This document shows, in pieces, positions 33,843 through 48,800 of a stretch of 64,000 bases of DNA. Numbering within the stretch: position 1 is the stretch's first letter; each line of letters opens with the position of its first letter. Made by a program: the position numbers and the translations under genes. Origin of the DNA: PVC group bacterium (GTDB taxonomy: Bacteria; Omnitrophota; Gorgyraeia; B26-G9); NCBI GenBank assembly GCA_024231215.1, contig JAAEQR010000099.1:114401-178400 (forward strand), given 5' to 3'. The notes below the pieces were generated by a model, which worked only from the letters and a program-made list of their open reading frames with translations, made no database searches and had not been told where the DNA came from.

Positions 33843-36800
33843 ATGGAAACTTTACTAAAAAAACTTAATAAATTAGGCCGAGTAAAGATTTCCCTGATAA
33901 TATCAGGTGCTTTGATATTATTGGTGGCGTTTTCTTTTTTAATTTCCCGCTTTTTATTCGGGCAAACGGAAGTAATTAGGATCATTCGTGCCGGCCGGAC
34001 GATTTCTACAATTAGCCGTACCTCCAACGAAGTAACGGTTACTTTAACTAGTGCATATCCAAATAATAATCTTAAGCTTGGGCAGACAATAGTTGTAGCC
34101 GGAGTTACGGATTCTGCTTTTGACGGGACGTTTACAATAACAGAGGTGACCAGCCAGACAGTGTTTAAACATGACCAAACCGGAACAGATACTTCAAGTT
34201 CCAGCGGAACTGCAGGAGGTCATTATACCACTCTAAGCGCATGGGAAGCTGCCCGGCAAAGAGATCTTGTGTCTGCCGGAGAATATGAAGTGGTTGAGTG
34301 TTACGATGACTGGGCTGGTGGCTTGGATGATTCGGTAACAATTAGTAATGTTTGGACTACAAATTCTACCCATTATGTAAAAATTACTGTTCCAGAATAC
34401 GAGCGGCATACAGGGGTGGCTGAATCGGGGTTTTTCATGAAGCCTACTTCCGGCACTCGGGTTGTAGAACTTGACTCTGATTATACAATTGTAGAATGGC
34501 TTGATGTGGATGGCACGAATCAAAGTTCAGATACAATGATCATCGGAATTACCGCAAATAATTCCGCTGATTATTGTACGATAAGAAATTGTATTGTGCG
34601 AAATTCCGCGGCAGATGGTATTTATGCTGTATCTCAGGCTCAAGTAGGCGCGGAAGTATACAATAATATTGTTTATGGTTGTACTTCGGAGGGAATTGTT
34701 GGAAGTGGAACTGCGGATGAGCATGTCTATTGGTATAATAATACAGTATATGGTTGCAATGAAGGAATTGAAGGAAGAGATGGGACATATCATCATGCTT
34801 CAAACAATTTAGCCTATGATAATACTACGTCTGACTTTCCTGTTGTATCAACTGGATTTGCTTCAGATAGTAACTATAATTTTTCCAAAGATGATTCTGC
34901 TCCGGGATCGAATTCGATCCATGGAGATACTGACGGGAAATATCCAAAGTTTGTTTCTACTGCTTCCGGGTTAGAGGATTTTCATTTACGGTCTTCATCG
35001 GATGCGATTGATGTGGGTGATGATTTGTCCGGAACCTTGAGTGATGATATTGACGGAGAGACAAGACCGCAAGGTGAAGACTGGGATATTGGCGCGGATG
35101 ATACGCATAGTTCTGCGCATATCACGGTAGTTAGTGCGGGTAATTTTGAGCTGGTTTATAATGCGAATTATTATCCGGATGGTGCTGGCGGCGGTATATT
35201 TAATTGGTATGATTTAGCTAATGATGCTTCTAAAGCGTATGACCTTTCCTGTCATGGTTCCGGCATGAGTACTTTACAAAGGCATCATTTTTATGAAGGG
35301 GAATATTACCGGTCATGTTATTCTCCGGACGCGAAACTTGTTTTATTTGAAAAGACTCCGACCAGAACAGTTATTCATTATGACGGTTCTTATGGATCAG
35401 ATAGTGGTACGCCAGTTCCTACGGTTGCGAAGTTTGATGTAACGAGCACGGTATATCCTAAAGGCGCGATATATAACAATTGGGATTGTTGGTTTGGCGG
35501 AACGCTTACCGCGGACAGCACAGAACAGATACGCTTGGCTTTACATGGTGACGGTACATGGACTCCGGCGGAACAGGATACTACGGCTACTTCTGATTGG
35601 CTGGGCGCATATTCGAATTCGACCAATTATAAAGCAGACCCATCGATTTCTCTGGCAAATGACTGGATCGGAGCAAGTAGTCAAGCGCAGAGCAGCAGCG
35701 CGGGAGTTTATTGGCTGCATGGATGGGTAAAAACCCAGGAGAGTTTTGCTAACGGTGATAAGTATGCTTTGCCGGATACGATGGTTCGGGTTATGCCCAC
35801 GACCTTGAATACAGCTACAGGCAGTGATCCTTATTGTGAAGATTATCGAAATCCATCTGCAGTTGATTTTTATGTAGGGGCGGCGATAACAGGAGATGAT
35901 CGTTATTATGATATCCCGGCTGATAATTCCCCGGGATTATATTTTGACGGCACAAATGATTATGTGACTTTTGGCGATATTGATGCGATAGACGGTGCGA
36001 CGGCATTGACGGTTTCGATGTGGGTTAAAACAGAAGACTTGTTCTCAGATGGAACATTGATGGCAAAAGATGCTTGGGGGGCAAACGCGCAATTGCTGTT
36101 TTGGCGGGATTTTGATGGATCAGAGAGCAGTAGGGATAATACTTTTACGATCTTGGTAAGTGATGGGAGTGATGACGCCCGGATTGAAGGCGCGACCAAT
36201 GCCTGTAATGATAATGAATGGCATCATGTGGCGTTTACTTTTACGGCTGGCAATGCTAGCGGATTAAGATTATATGTTGACGGAATAGAGGATGCTAACA
36301 GCCCGGGTAATACAACAAGTCTAAGCGCCTTAAAGAGTACAACGAATTCGTTGCGAACTGGAACGAATCTGGCTGCAGGCGCTATGCTTAATGGCCGGAT
36401 TGATGAAATTAGAATTTGGTCCGATGTGAGAAGCCAGTCTGAAATCCAAGATTATATGTATAAAGAACTTACCGGCAATGAAGCAAATCTTCTGGCATAC
36501 TGGAAATTAAATGAAAATACTGGACAGACAGCAGTTGATTCAGCGGGAAATCATAATGGCCAGTTAGGAGCAACTACAGGCAGTGATACGACTGATCCTT
36601 TCTGGACAGAAGGATATATGGGTGATGGGTATAATGAAGAAGAAGGAACATATCTTATAAACTGCGGCGGCACTTATACAACAGGCACGCCGCAGGCAGT
36701 ATTTGATATTGCCGGGTGGCTGTATGAACGATACAACCCAGTATTTAAATTAAGACATTTTACTTCGTTTACAGAGCCTAGCTATTATATTGAAGGAAGC

Positions 36801-39800
36801 TTGAAAACAAATAATACGGATTATAATGCGGATTTGGTGCCGTTTTCCAATGCTCTTTTTGCAAAAGAGATAACTTGGTATTCAGGCTTGGATAGTTCTA
36901 GTGCTGTAACCACCCCGGATATTGGCAGTGCTGGAACTGTAAACGGAACAGCTGAGTTTGTTGCTGGCAAATATGGGAATGGATTGTTGTGTAATGCTAC
37001 GGGTGAAAATATTACAATACCATTTTCTAGCAATATTGAGTTTTCTGCGGGGGCACTCCAGTTTTGGTACAACCCGAATTATGATCATGATGATAATGTT
37101 GAGTACCATATATTACAAAGCGATGCCCCGGGAGATGAGTGGTTTATTTTGTATAAAGGGGATGGAACCGAAAGTCCAAATAGCGCTAATTCATTAAGCT
37201 TTATTATTGAGGATGATGTGACCTGGGATAACCGTAAAGGGGTATATGTGGACTCCACGGGATATTCCTGGGATGCGGGGGACTGGGTACATATTAAAAT
37301 TACCTGGGATGAATCACGCAATGACGATGATTTGAGGATTTTTATTGATGGCGAAGAACCGGCGCATGGACATTTTACCAACGGTAATGATTTTAGTTCA
37401 AGCGCGTTGGATAATATAACAACGCTGACAGTGGGAACCGATAAAGCCAATGATGGAGTTATTGATGAATTAATAATTTATAATAGCGCAGATGCGCCGG
37501 AGCAAATTGCTTTAGCCGGAGATACTAGTTGTACTGCAGAAAATCTGGCATCTAGCACAAGAGATTATGAGTTGCCTTTTACCGCAATTGATGGATCTAG
37601 CCGCGGAGAATATTTATTCTTAGGCAGTCATACTAAATTTTTCGGGGTTAATTTTGATTTGGCTACAGCGGGTTCCGGCAGTGAAATGACGTTGGGATGG
37701 TTATACTGGAACGGTGATAATTGGGCCGGCCTTACGGTTTCAGAGACAGTGTCTGGAGTGGATGATTTAACAGCTTCCGGAGCAATCTATTGGACAGATG
37801 ATGATGTTACTGATTGGCAAAAATATTCAGTTGATGGTTCTCCTTCCTTATATTATATAGGTGTGGTTCTTAGTAGTGGTTCATATACAACATATCCTGT
37901 GGAAAATCTTATTAAAACAGACTTAATGGTGATCCAGGATTTGACTACGACTTTTGACGATGAGCATACAATTTCAATTAATTACAATGATACAACTCCG
38001 CCGACAATTGTTGATGCGACATTATATGATACAGATGAAGACGGATATATCGATGAAATCTTAGTAGAGTTTAGCGAGGATATGGATGATTGGTCAATGA
38101 CGACTTCAGCTGCCGGGCAATTTACCTGGGGCGGGGTGGCTTGTGTTGATGCAAATGGAATGTTAGGGACAACTATTAAAAATCCAGATGACCCGAAAGT
38201 TATTAATGATGAGTATGTCACACTTTTTACAGATGAAACTGTTCTTGGCACAGGGCTGGATAATGAAGTTGAGTATACCTCTGGTTCAAATAGATTTGAG
38301 GATGTATGGAATAATGATACGGTAACTGATACAAGAAATACTGAAATAGATGAAGCAGCTCCAGTATTGATCGGGATGTATGCGGCAGATGTAGGTGGCA
38401 CTGCCGGAGTATTAAATGAAACAGGCGATAGATTAGATTTGATTTTTTCTGAAGGCTTGAGTTCTTTGCCCAGTGCAGCACAGCTTGAATCAGCCTTAAC
38501 TTTTGGAGGCACTGCGACAGACGGAGATAATATCCCCACGATTGGAACAGATGGGGTTTTTGAGCTGATTACAACTAACTTCCCGGACGATACGATAAAA
38601 ATAGTTTTTGGTACAAGCGGTAATGGATGGACGGCTAATGGGGATACTTTAGATGGAGCGTTTACGGTAAAAGTTACGGATGGAACGAATATTACAGATG
38701 ACGCGGCTAACCAGGGCGTGACTTTATTAGCAGAAGCAACATATTATTTTAATGGTTATAATTCCGGAACTGCCTGGACAACTGATCCAGAAGATATGGT
38801 TGATGGTTCTACGGGGTCATTTGCTAGAACCGTGATCGTAGACAGTCAACATCTTAATTCTAATACTTGTACCGGCACAGATCTAGGTTCTATCACAAAA
38901 GTTGAAGTTAGAGATTATGGATACACATCCGGTTCTTATAATATTTTTGCTCCATATTTTAGTGGGTCAACCAGGGGGGATGATTATCAGCTTGATAATG
39001 CTCAGGCTTCTACCTGGTGTGATTGGGTAGATATTACCAACGATAGTCAAGCTCCAGGATCTTGGGATTGGAGCGATATTCAGAACCTCGATTGTTATAT
39101 GGATACCGATGCAGCTAGTCAACATACCTGCTATAAAGTTGATCTTAGGGCTACCTATGAAAATGCGGCTGTAGTAGAAGATATTAGCACTACAACTACT
39201 GAGTTTGTTTGTACAATTAAGGAAACAGGTGGAGATTATGCTTCGCTTTCAGCTTGGGAAAGTGCGGTTAATTGTAGCCTTTCTTCTGGGGCAACGCGCG
39301 TATTTTCTCTTTCCGGAACAACCGGCGCTCCAGAAGATGATGACGGAGAATCAATTACCTTTACCAGCGGTGGGACAGGAACATTAGTGCATTGTAATCT
39401 GGCGCACAATAAGGTATTGGTAAAAAACTGTTCCGGGACAATAAATTCTACGGATTCAGTAACAACAACAAATGGGACGTTTACGATTTCTGATACCGGG
39501 CAGGGTGCGATTGCCGTGGCCAAGATTGATGGGGAATGGAAGAATCCTGATACTGCAAATGTTGCGATTAGCGGATGGGCAACTGACGCTGATCATTATA
39601 TTAAGATTTACACTACAATGACGGCGCGGCATTTTGGCCGATGGAGTCCTGCAGCGTATCGGCTTAGTATGGATAATTCAATAGGACAAGCAATTTCCAT
39701 ATCAGAACAATATGTAAAAATTGAAGGAATACAGGTAGAGATGGATAGTGACAATGGAGGAGATGTTTGTATTTATCTTAGTAATAATGTGACAGGAGTA

Positions 39801-42800
39801 GAAATCTCCCAATGTATACTTAGGCAGCCATCTGGAGCTACGGATCATAAAGGTATTCACGGGTATGGAACTATTAAGATCTGGAATAATATAATTTATG
39901 ATTTTGGTGTAGGGATAGAACAGATGGATGGAACGGCATATATATATAATAATACTGTATACACAGGAACAAGCTTGGGAATTGATCAGAGTGGCAGCGG
40001 AGTTATCGTTGCTAAAAATAACCTTGTGCAAGGGCTTACCGGAACTAATTTTAGCGGGACATTTGACGGGACATCTACTAATAATTTATCCGAAGATGCT
40101 ACAGCTCCGGCGTATGGAACTTATTACCGGAGTGTTGCGGTTGATTTTATTGATGAACCTAATGACGATTTTCATTTGAGTTATAGTGATACTGATGCCA
40201 TGAACCAAGGCGCAGATCTTGCTGCAGATACTTATCTGCCATCTGTAAGAGACGTGGATTCAGATGCCAGATGGATAGGATTGTCAGCTTGGGATATTGG
40301 TGCTGATGAATACCGAGCAACAAGTTCTGCAGTTTTGCAGGAAGGGTTATATTCCTATGCTGGCTGTGAAGATACTTATATAAGTTTTGATAATCAGGGG
40401 ACAAACTATGGTAGTAGCGATTTTATACAGTACGAGTATCCTTTTGATTCAATGAATTGGAATGAAGTTGGTCTAATCAAATTTGATGTTTCAGGGATTC
40501 CTTCTAATGCAACTATAAGATCTTCAATTTTAGAACTTTATTGGTACGGTCCAGCGACAGATGGTAACACTGGATATATGTGTGCCTATAGAGTTTTTAA
40601 ACCTTGGGTGGAAGATGAGGCAACATATGATGACTGGAGCTCAAGCAACGCCTGGACAGATGATAGCTGTGATTCAGCGAGTGATTCAGGTACGGATAAT
40701 ACTGGAAATGGGACAGGATTTGACCGTATGTATTCGTTTGAAGATAGTTATTATTTGCCGGCTTGGGCCGGTACGGGCAAATGGGCAGATCTTGATATAA
40801 CTAATTTAACGCAAAAATGGGTTAACACAAGTATTAATAATAATGGTATTGCGCTCCATCGGACAAAGAGCACCACAGATACCACATATCAAGTACGCAT
40901 GTATTCTTCAGAATATACGACTCAAGCTGACAGGCCGAAATTAACTGTCGGATATTTACCTCCAACTCAATTTGTAGTTACTGTGGCTGAAAGCGGTGGA
41001 AATTTTGATAATCTTTCAGATGCGCTAACAACTGCTCCTTGTGATTTGACTGCAACATCAACGAAAGCTTTTTATTTTGCTGGAACTGCAGGGACAGTTA
41101 GTATAAATGATACAGTCACAGGAGCAGATTCCGGAGCAACAGCTACTGTCAAAGGAATTACTGCAACTCAGATACTGCTTGCTAGTATTTCCGGGGTTTT
41201 TCAGCCGGGAGAACAAGTCTATGAAACTCAGGATACAAATTATGTAAATATTGCTGATGCTGGTAATAACGTAATTTATACGGTTCAAATTGCCGGGGCT
41301 TGGTCATCTCCCGACACTGATGCGGTAACGATTGATGGATGGACCACTAGTGGTGCGAATTATATCCATATTTTTACGAATTCATCAGCCAGACACGATG
41401 GGAAATGGAATACCTCAGCCTATCGATTAGAAGTAAGTGGTGCGAATGCAATAAGCGCAGTTGATGAATACATTTTAGTTCAAGGTTTGCAAATTTCAGT
41501 TGATGGGACTTACACCGGTTATAATGTTGGCTGGGATACGCTGGGCACAGCAGAGCATTTCATATCACATTGTATTGTTAAAGGTGCTGGCGCTAGCTCA
41601 ACCGGAGAAGGTATTTACTTTGATGAAAACATGACAGCGACAATAGTTAATAATATTGTTTATGACTTTAGCGGTTCCGGTGGTAGCGGTATCGTTGCTG
41701 TAAACAATCAATATTCTTTACTTAGTAATACGGTATATAATTGCGATACCGGGATATCGCTGACCAGTAATGCCGGTAATTATTTAGTGAACAATTTAGT
41801 GAACGGCGGCGCTACCTGTTATACCCCGACAACAACAAGTTCTATGACCGGATATAATATTTCCGAAGATGCGACTTCTCCGAATGCGACATTTCGTAGT
41901 AAAGCTGCGATTTTTGTAGATGAGACAGGAAGCCCGCGAGATTTGCATTTAGATCAAACTGATACAGAAGCAAAAGGCGCAGGATATGATATGACAGCAT
42001 CTTTTAGCGATGATATTGACGGGCAGGCAAGGCATATTACCTGGAGCGTTGGAGCCGATCAATACTATGGCGGAACGGAATTTATTTCTACGATCAACTG
42101 GGCAGGTCAGGACTATGATACTCTTGCTCTTTGGGAAAATGCCATGGATGAGGCAGATGACTTAGCGGATGGTACAGTAGTTGTCTGTGATTGGGATAAT
42201 CAAGTAACCGGTGCTATTGCTGATAACACCGCGGTTACCTGGGATACTGGAAACTCTACCGGAACATTAATTCACATGACTGCAACACAAGCTTTAATTG
42301 ATGTTGCCGCAGGGGTCTTAGATGATAACGATACGGTTACTGATAGCACAAATTCATTTGATGTTAATGGCTTGCCTGACGGGGCAATAATCACGGCAGA
42401 GTGTTATGACGATGACGGTGATATTGGCGGGTATGTGGAGTTAGACGGACTAACTACAGACAGCGAACATTGCTGGAAAATTACCGCGGCTTCCGGGGAA
42501 AAACATACAGGCGTAACAGATACCGGAGTTAAGCTTACTGGAACTACGAGTGGAGAGCCGACAATATATATAAGGGATAACGATGCCATAATTCAAGATT
42601 TAGAAATTATAAGTACAGTTAATGATAATGCATTGCAGCAGTATACTGTGGCTGGCGATGTCAGGGTATCGAATTGTTTAATTCATGATTGTCTTAAAGC
42701 CTGGGATGATACATATACATTTAGTGGTACTTTGAAAATGTGGAATTGTTTGATTTGGGATACAGCTGATGTAAACAAGGCATCGATAGAGTTAAGAGGA

Positions 42801-45800
42801 GGAATTGGATATCTTTATAATGTAACTGTAGTTAGTTCTGCAGAAAGAGGAGTACGAGCTACAGCCGGCGGCGTATTAACTGCTAAGAATTGCTATGTAG
42901 GAGATTCAACGAGTAATGATTATTTGGGTCTTACGACAATGACTAACTGTGCTTCGTCTGATACTACAGGTTCTGCTGGGCTTCAGAGTCTTACAAATTA
43001 TACTAATTATTTTGCCGATTACGCTACGAGGAATTTGCATTTAAAATCAGGAAGTGCTTTTATTGATGCGGGGACTGATTTAACAAGTGATACTAATTTA
43101 GTAGTTAGCGATGATGTTGAAGGAACCAATCGTCCTCAAAATGTAGTTTTCGATATTGGCGCGGATGAATATATATATGTTGCTGCTTATACTAATTATA
43201 CTGCTACAGCCGGAATAGGTAATACCGGAGATGCATATGCAATTGCCTGGGAAGATTATGATAATGACGGTTATTTAGACTTGTGGGTTGGCGGTAATGG
43301 ACAACTTTATAATAATGACGGCGATGGAACTTTTACTGCTTCGGGGCAGTGTCCGACAGGATCAGATGGCGGTAATTGGGTTGATGCTTATAATAGGGGA
43401 TACATGGATTTATTTGCCGCAGCTGAGGGGTATTTTTATGATAATGATAAGGATGCTACATTTACAGAACGGGCATCTGCAGCAAATCTTATTGGATCTA
43501 ATTTAGGAACAGCCGCGGCATTAGATTATGACAATGACGGATATATTGATTTATTTTTTGCGAATGGTAATGTGCCTCCAGGGAATGAAATCCGCAGTAA
43601 TGATGGAGACGGTACTTTTACGACAAAAGACGGCGATATTATTGGGCTGGGAACCGGTCAAAATAATGGAGAAATGTGTGTTGTAGCGGATATGAATAAT
43701 GATGGTTATATTGATATTTTATATAATGCTAGTGATGCGGTACGTTTGTATTTCAACGATGGTGATGGCACCTTTACAGAAAATGCTGCCGGAGTCGGAA
43801 TAAGTGCGAACTGGAATTCTAACCAGCCATATTATGCTCCGGTGATTGGTGATTATGATAATGACGGTTGGATGGATTTATTTCTTGGGCATCCGGATAC
43901 GATTGAAAGCCGGCTTTATAAGAACGATGGTGACGGAACATTCACCCGCCAGACAGCCGCAGCTCCTGATGCCAGTCTTGGTCATGCTCGCGGCGCAGCC
44001 TGGGGTGATTGTGATAATGATGGCGATCTTGATCTTTTAGTCGGGGTTGATGTCGGTAATAATAGATTATTCCGGAATGATGGTAGTAGTACATTTACGG
44101 ATATTTCTAGCAGTTTAGGAATTCAAAACGGGACTGGAGCAACCAAGTCGGTTGCCTTTGCCGATTACGATAATGATGGTGATTTAGATATTTATTACAG
44201 TAATGATCTTGAAGCAAATGTGCTTTATCTAAACGATATTAACAATAACGATTATTTAAAAGTAAAAGTGATTGGAGAGGGGAGCGGATATTCTCCGCGT
44301 GACGGAATTGGTACAAGGGTTGAACTTTGGAACAGCGATGAATCTACCTTGTTAGCGATTCGTGAAGTGAGCGGCGGAGAAGGCTATGGTAATTCTCCGC
44401 AAAAGATTCAGCATTTTGGATTGGCTAATAGTTGGGGTGGTGGTGGCGCAACGTATGTTGTAAAAGCGAAATTTACCAGCGGGACAGTAGTTACTCGTAC
44501 CGGGGTTGTCCCAACTAGTGAATCTCTCACAATTGGTGGTGCTACATTAACTCAGACAATCCAGATTCGCGAAGTAGGAAAGCCTGTTTATTATTCAGTA
44601 GGTACAGATTCTTCGAATTTAATGGCTGGAGGAGGGGTGACGATCTCGATTGCTTCAGGTTTGGCGACGATAGTCGGTTCGGCACAGCCAGATAATGTTG
44701 GGGTAGGAGATAAAGTAACTTATGATTCCTCTTCTAAAACCGCATACATATCTGCAAGAGTTGATTCAACGCATTATTATCTTGTTACCGCTACCGGTGA
44801 TTTAGCGGCAGATCAAAGTTCTACAACGCTCGATGCAATTAACCGTACTTTCAATTCACTCAGCGCAGCGCTTCCGGCCGGAGCGGGTGGAGCCAAAACT
44901 CTGCTTGGAACATCAGATCTGGCAAGCGGTAGCTATGTCTTGAATATCCCTTGTTATGGTGATGCTTCTGCAGATACTACTGCGATTGATGTTGATGGCT
45001 GGACCACTGGTGAGCAGTATTACATTAGAATTTATACTCCTACATTAGACTCCGAAGTTGGTGCAAGTCAAAGACACTTAGGAGAATGGGATGATGCTAA
45101 ATATCGATTAACTGTTACAAGTCTATACCATTATAATTGGGCATTAACTATAAATTCAGACTATGTCAAAGTCGATGGATTACAAATAAGCGCAACCCCT
45201 GACACGGATATGAATGCTGTTGGTTGCATCAACGCATATTCTTATAGCGAGATTTCAAATAATATTGCTAAATATATCGAAAATGGAACTGGTCATACTC
45301 CACACTGTATTTACTTGCCTGGGATACCAGGAGGTACTTGGGTAAAAGTCTGGAATAATATTTGCTATGACGCAACTTATGGTACTGCGAGTTCAGGTTT
45401 TGGAATAGGCTATGGTTCATCGGGTAATTCTATTGATATTTATGCATACAATAATACTATTTATAATTGTTATTATGGGATAGAGGGTCATTACAATGCT
45501 AATTCATTTACAATAAAGAACAATATTTGCAATGGAAACGACACAGATTACTACTTCTATGGTGGTAGTTTTGATAACACTGCAAACAATGTTTCAGAAG
45601 ATAGCACTTCTCCGGATGGGGCAAGCTATTATGCGGCAGTAATCTTTGAAGATGAAAATGGCATACCTCCGGACTTCCACCTAGGCCCATCAGATACTGG
45701 TGCCAAAGATAAGGGGACTGATCTATCTTTGGATGCGAATTTAGCAATCTCTAATGATATTGACGGAGAAACAAGACCGGATTCTCCGCAGGTTTGGGAT

Positions 45801-48800
45801 ATTGGCGCAGATGAAATTGAAATTTCTTATTTAGACCAGGTACATTATCGCTGGGCCAGGGATAACGGGACAGAAGTTGCGCTTGATACAGGTACCGGAG
45901 CGGATGGAGCGGCAATTATTTCCAGTGGTAAAAATATTAATACAGATGTAATTGGTGCTGCAAGATCAACTAATGCGGATGGTGTTTTGACTACAGTGGA
46001 CGCTGATCCAACCGGTACATCTTTGACAGTTGGAGATACAACCGGATTTGCGATTGATGATGAAATCCTTTTAGTTAATTTACAGGGCTCAAGCAGTAAT
46101 AATTCTGATGTTGGTAATTACGAATTCTTAACAATTTCTTCTGTGCCGGATGGTACAACACTTAATCTTTCTTCTACAATCCAAAACTCATATAACAGCG
46201 GGAATTATGCATCTCAGAAAATTATTGTGCAAAGAGTTCCGCAGTGGACTAATGTAACAATTCAAAAAGGCGGCTTGCTTACAACAAATGACTGGAACGG
46301 GACAAGCGGCGGAATTATTGTTTTTAAAGCAACCGGAACTGTAAGTATTAGTGATGAAGGCGGCGCGGCAATAGAAGCGCGAGGACTAGGATACCGTGGC
46401 GGTTCTGGGGGAACAAACGCGCCTACCGGAGGACAAAACGGGGAATCATATGATGGCTTTAACGGCGCAGGAGGTAATGGCGGAGCAGCCGGAACCTTAG
46501 GCGGCGGTGCTGGACGTAATAATAATAATAGCTCAGGCACTACCGGGACAAGAGGCGGCGGAGGCGGCGGCGGTGCAGAAAATGAAGCTGGGACAACTGA
46601 AGCAGGTGGCGGTGGCGGTGGCGCTGGTTATGGCGGTGGCGGCGGCGGAGGAGGCGGTTCTGCTGATGGCGGCGGCGATAGTGGTAATGGTGGTACGGGC
46701 GGTGATACAGATGTAGTAGCAGGCGGCGGTGGCGGTTCAAGTTGTAATGCTAACGGCGGCGCTGGTGGTGCTGCGGGTAGTGCTGGTTCAGATGGTACAG
46801 GGGACGCTCCGGTAGGTCCAGGCGGAGCAGCAGGAATCGGCGCAACTACAGGTAAAGGTGGTGGTGCTTCTACATCTGATTCAGATAACGGCGGTGCAGG
46901 CGGCGGCGGTGGTGGCTTATATGGTTCAGCTGATTTATCAAAAATCTATCTTGGATCCGGTGGTGGTGGTGGTGGTGGAAGTGAAGAAGCATATGAAAGC
47001 GCTAAATCCGGAGGTGATGGCGGCGGTATAGTTTTTATTATTGCCGATACAGTTGTTGTTAATGGGATGTTACGTGTCGAAGGGGAGTCAGGAGCTGGTG
47101 TTGGCTGGCCGACTAATCCAAAAGGAGGATCTGGCAGCGGTTCCGGTGGTAGTATAAAGATTTTTGCAGATACCTTTACTAATAACGGAACAGTAAGCTC
47201 GGTTGGAGGAAATGCTTTGAATGCCGGAACGACTACCGGTGACGGTCCTGGCGGAGGCGGCGGAGGCGGCGGAGGAGTTGGCCGTATTCGCATAGAAGCA
47301 GATTCTATTACGCAGGGGACAATGAGTCCAACTCCTTCAACTGCGGGTATGCCTCAGTCTAGCGGATCAGGAATTTGGGCCGCAGCTGAAGATACTAAAC
47401 TTGTTGGTTTGGGAAGAGAATCTATCAGACGTTTGCGTTTTGAAGTTTCCAATGAAGGCCAGTTAACCTCAGGCAATTATACATATCAACTTGAAGTTGC
47501 AGAAACCAATGATGGCCCATCCGGAAGTTACAGCGCTGTACCTACAGATACCAGCGGGGATTGGCAGATAGTGGACTCAGCATATATTACTGACGGTAAT
47601 TCAACTACGAATGTGGCGGGAGGACTTACGGATGAAGGAATTAATTTTATTTCTGGGGAATTTAAAGATACAGGTAATACCACAGGAAATATTAGTTTAG
47701 CAGCAGATGATTTTACAGAAATAGAATATGCCGTAGAGGCGACAACTAACTCTACTTTAGGCGGGGATTATTGTTTCAGGCTTTATGATACAACCGGCAC
47801 ACAGGTTTTAGACGCATATACTGTTTATGGCCAGGTATCTGTAAGCTCAGATGTAACCGCACCGACAATTGTAGATGCTACGGTATATGACACAGATGCT
47901 GATGGGTATATTGACGAAATATTAATTGCATTTGATGAGAGTATAGATGATGTAACAATTTTTAACGCTGATGCATCGCAGTTTACTTTTGGCGGAACTG
48001 CATGCGTGGGAGTTGATTCAACCACAGATTCAGTTAACGGCAGTACCTCAAATAATCCGAGTGATCCTGACGTAGCGTATGATGCATATATTACGATCTT
48101 TACAGATGACAGCACGGTTTTCGGTACAGGTACGAGCGAAGTTACCTTTACAACTGCTGCTGATAAGTTTGAAGACATGCACGGGAATGACCTGGCGACC
48201 ACTTCGACAATCACAGAACTTGATAAAGCTGGGCCGGTGATTGTTGATGTTTATATGTATGACGCAGGACCGACATCCGGTGTTTGTAATGACCCGGGGG
48301 ATATCCTGGATTTAGTTTTTTCGGAAACTTTAAGCGCGCTTCCTTCTGCAGCTAATTTAGATGCCGCGATTAGAGTTGATGGAGTTAACGGTGATGACAT
48401 TCCGACTAATGGTACAGACGGTACTTATGCTTTGGCAACAACTACTTTTACCAATGATACTGTAGTAATTATTTTTGGCACCACCGGAAACGGCTGGGTA
48501 GCTAATGCCGATGCAATTACTTTAGGTGAAGCATTAGACGTGATCGATGGGACAAACATTACTGATGGTTCAAGTAATACTGCTAATACAACTGCCGCAG
48601 CGCAGAGTGCAGCAGCTGCTGTTGTTAAACTAGTTTTTAGTACCCAGCCTTCATCTATAGCTACAGCTGATGTGGTTTTTGGTCAACAACCAACAGTGCA
48701 GATACAGGATGGTTATGGCAACGTTCTTATTGGCGATACAACAACGAATATTACAATAGAAAGAGGATCCAAAGGTACAGATTCTTTGCAAGGGGCTCCT

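Noticed and set aside
37982-38539. Antisense open frame of 185 codons inside the giant gene
   Set aside because: It mirrors the sense codons of the Swm/Big-like module, has no Shine-Dalgarno or domain, and a similar mirror frame appears at the other copies.
46262-47293. Open frames in other frames and on the minus strand of the glycine-rich block
   Set aside because: They give Pro-, Ala- or His/Arg-runs that are direct by-products of GGN codon strings.
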